A DNA stretch of 7,656 nucleotides from Desulfobacteraceae bacterium (GTDB lineage: Bacteria; Desulfobacterota; DSM-4660; Desulfatiglandales; Desulfatiglandaceae). Under the pieces are notes generated by a model. That model saw nothing but the letters and a program-made list of their open reading frames with translations, was not told the DNA's origin and did not search any database. The translations under genes and the position numbers were made by a program. Positions 6,427-7,656 of this stretch are shown piece by piece. The first letter of the stretch is position 1. Each line of letters begins with the position of its first letter. The stretch lies in assembly GCA_030632525.1 (NCBI GenBank), contig DAOVUP010000056.1:1-7656 (forward strand). The letters run 5' to 3'.

Positions 6427-6457
6427 GCCATAAAAGGAAGCTGACCGAAACCAGCCT

Positions 6458-6901
6458 TTAATCTATCTCTACGATCTCCTTACAACTCCCACAGCGCCTG
6501 GCGCCGCGAAAGAGCTGGCTACTACAATGAGGGCATTTATAACGATGTTCCTCTTCTTCCACCCACTTTTCAGAGCCTAATTTTTTTCTATCAGGAACAG
6601 AGCGGAGTATTACTTTTTTACCAACAGGAACAGGGAAATCATCAACTAATTTACAAGGAAACTCTATGCATTGATGGCAGCCTGCGTAATCTTTTTCCAT
6701 GACACATGTTCGAATACCACATGTTTGGCAGTATACAAACTTGTCGTTTGACAAACAGCCTTTGCAGTTAATTTGTTCAGGGGTAACACCATAAGCCTTT
6801 GCTAATTTGTCTTTCAGCTTTTGATTATTGTCTCGACTTGCCATATAAACCCCGCAAACGCCACAGTAAAGACCGCAAGGTGCTAATAATTCTTTGTTCA
6901 T
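6458..6901 (-). CDS. DUF3795-like Cys-rich protein with C-terminal zinc ribbon (copy 2)
   Basis: A 147-residue soluble protein with 15 cysteines. The N-terminal block APCGLYCGVC (Cys9, 13, 16) and the later clusters at Cys46/49, 58/61/66 and 75/78/83 (GCHQCIEFPC) fit the DUF3795 family of unknown function. The C-terminus adds a zinc-ribbon pattern, CPHC at 123-126 and CGSC at 137-140. The spacing suggests binding of several zinc ions or an Fe-S cluster, but which one cannot be told. It is clearly paralogous to the neighbouring gene at 6993-7484, sharing PCGLYCGVC, SRDNN/HRDNN, GCLS, GCHQC, EFPC and VGKKVILR, and lacks that protein's insert near residue 41. The start ATG 6901 has AAGGAGG (6909-6915) seven bases upstream. 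A sigma70-like promoter candidate precedes it. The family call is by motif recognition; function is unknown. Confidence 0.82.
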   Translation of the reverse strand: MNKELLAPCGLYCGVCGVYMASRDNNQKLKDKLAKAYGVTPEQINCKGCLSNDKFVYCQTCGIRTCVMEKDYAGCHQCIEFPCKLVDDFPVPVGKKVILRSVPDRKKLGSEKWVEEEEHRYKCPHCSSQLFRGARRCGSCKEIVEID

Positions 6902-6925
6902 TTTGTTGCCTCCTTTTTAGTTTTT

Positions 6926-6954
6926 ACTATCTTTTATTCAAAGTTCTATGACAA
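6926..6954 (-). promoter_or_regulatory. Sigma70-like promoter candidate before the second DUF3795-like gene
   Basis: On the minus strand TTGTCA (6954-6949, 5 of 6 to TTGACA) and GATAGT (6931-6926, 4 of 6 to TATAAT) are exactly 17 bases apart. They lie in the 91-bp gap between the two DUF3795-like genes. Initiation near 6919 would leave a short leader that still holds the AAGGAGG site. The region is AT-rich, so chance matches are possible. Confidence 0.35.
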
Positions 6955-6992
6955 CTTTTCCCCATTCTCTGTTTTGTCTTGCTGGGAAAACA

Positions 6993-7484
6993 TTAGTCCA
7001 GATCCAATTTCACTTTACACCGGTTACATTTGATAACGCCCCGGAAAACTTTATTGCCGCATTCAGGACAAAAATAGCGGGCTTCTTCATCTTGAATATA
7101 TTTTTCAGTACCGACTTCCCGCCAATAGGGAATAGCCCGCAATATCACTTTTTTACCAACAGCCATGGGAAAGTTTTCAATATGCTGACAGGGAAATTCA
7201 TCGCATTGATGACATCCGGTGTACCCTTTCTCTCTTGTGCATTCCCTGATCTCACATTGCCGGCAGTGCATAAACTGTTCATCAGATAAACAGCCACAAC
7301 ATTTAATATCTTCGCTCGACAAATTTTCACTATTAGGAAGGAGGCCTTTGCCGGAAACGCCTCCCGTGTAAAGATCCACTAACCGCTCTTTAAATTTATG
7401 ATTATTATCCCGGTGCGCAATATAAATGGCACAGACCCCACAGTAAAGACCACAAGGAGAAATCAAATCCGGATTTATCTTCAT
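6993..7484 (-). CDS. DUF3795-like Cys-rich protein with C-terminal zinc ribbon (copy 1)
   Basis: A 163-residue soluble protein with 16 cysteines, paralogous to the next gene in the operon. The N-terminal PCGLYCGVC holds Cys11, 15 and 18. Further clusters are CCGC (62-65), Cys74/77/82 and GCHQCDEFPC (90-99). The C-terminal ribbon has CPEC at 139-142 and CNRC at 153-156. Between the first and second clusters it carries an insert of about a dozen residues (around 41-52, GGVSGKGLLPNS) absent from its neighbour. The family (DUF3795) has no established biochemical role; metal binding is inferred from the Cys pattern. The ATG at 7484 has AGGGGGG (7493-7499) eight bases upstream. It is the first gene visible in the leftward block, 91 bp ahead of its paralogue. 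Compared with the transporter genes both copies look more AT-rich by eye; I did not compute it. Confidence 0.82.
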   Translation of the reverse strand: MKINPDLISPCGLYCGVCAIYIAHRDNNHKFKERLVDLYTGGVSGKGLLPNSENLSSEDIKCCGCLSDEQFMHCRQCEIRECTREKGYTGCHQCDEFPCQHIENFPMAVGKKVILRAIPYWREVGTEKYIQDEEARYFCPECGNKVFRGVIKCNRCKVKLDLD

Positions 7485-7656
7485 AATTTTAACCCCCCTG
7501 GATTTATCATCTTCTTATAGTACAAATGCACAATTGATTATACGCATCCGGATATCACCACCTTCGTAATGTTATCCGTCCCAAAATGAAATGTGATGTC
7601 AGAAAACCACATACCAGTCGATGCAGATATATTGAGATTAACTTAGGAAATTATGG
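7485..7656. other. Upstream non-coding region with a weak promoter candidate
   Basis: No open frame of useful length is seen on either strand; the minus-strand frames entering from the right edge are all stopped quickly. A perfect TATAAT lies on the minus strand at 7542-7537, a plausible -10 for the leftward operon, but the -35 position (7565-7560, GAAGGT) is poor. ATCCGGAT at 7546-7553 is an 8-base palindrome overlapping the promoter spacer and could be chance. A plus-strand ATG at 7653-7655 after AGGA is too close to the edge to judge. Confidence 0.3.

Noticed and set aside
7642..7656. Start of a divergent plus-strand gene at 7653
   Set aside because: Only the ATG and one further base are present, so nothing supports coding.

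Overview
The window is almost entirely one leftward (minus-strand) gene block of an apparently anaerobic Gram-negative bacterium. It most resembles Desulfobacterota (the former Deltaproteobacteria: sulfate reducers or syntrophs). This is an inference from three things: the style of the branched-chain-type (HAAT/Liv) ABC transporter with an acyl-CoA ligase inside the operon, the Cys-rich DUF3795-type proteins, and the low-complexity spacers. No rRNA or marker gene is present to confirm it.

In transcription order (right to left) the layout is: a leader region with a weak promoter candidate (7485-7656); two tandem, paralogous Cys-rich DUF3795-like proteins with C-terminal zinc ribbons (6993-7484 and 6458-6901); a small DUF1992/YhdN-like protein (6042-6413); permease livM (4941-5990); a 211-bp spacer with an imperfect inverted repeat; permease livH (3857-4729); a 131-bp spacer of CAATC-type repeats; ATPase livG (2934-3725) overlapping ATPase livF (2174-2950); a long-chain-type AMP-forming acyl-CoA ligase (340-2151); a 141-bp repeat-rich spacer with a perfect hairpin; and the first 66 codons of the periplasmic substrate-binding protein (1-198, running off the left edge).

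The six right-to-left genes from livM to the binding protein form a complete high-affinity uptake system: a periplasmic receptor, two membrane subunits, two ATPases, and a cytoplasmic ligase that would convert an imported carboxylic acid to its CoA thioester. The ligase makes an organic acid (aromatic, branched or fatty) a more likely substrate than a free amino acid for catabolism. That is inference; the substrate cannot be read from this window.

No CRISPR array, tRNA, rRNA, insertion sequence or recognisable defence system is seen. The most unusual material is in the spacers. Repeats start at or next to stop codons and in one case run through the livG start codon. A repeat-built palindromic element lies between livM and livH. 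The paired DUF3795 genes are the least understood coding part.
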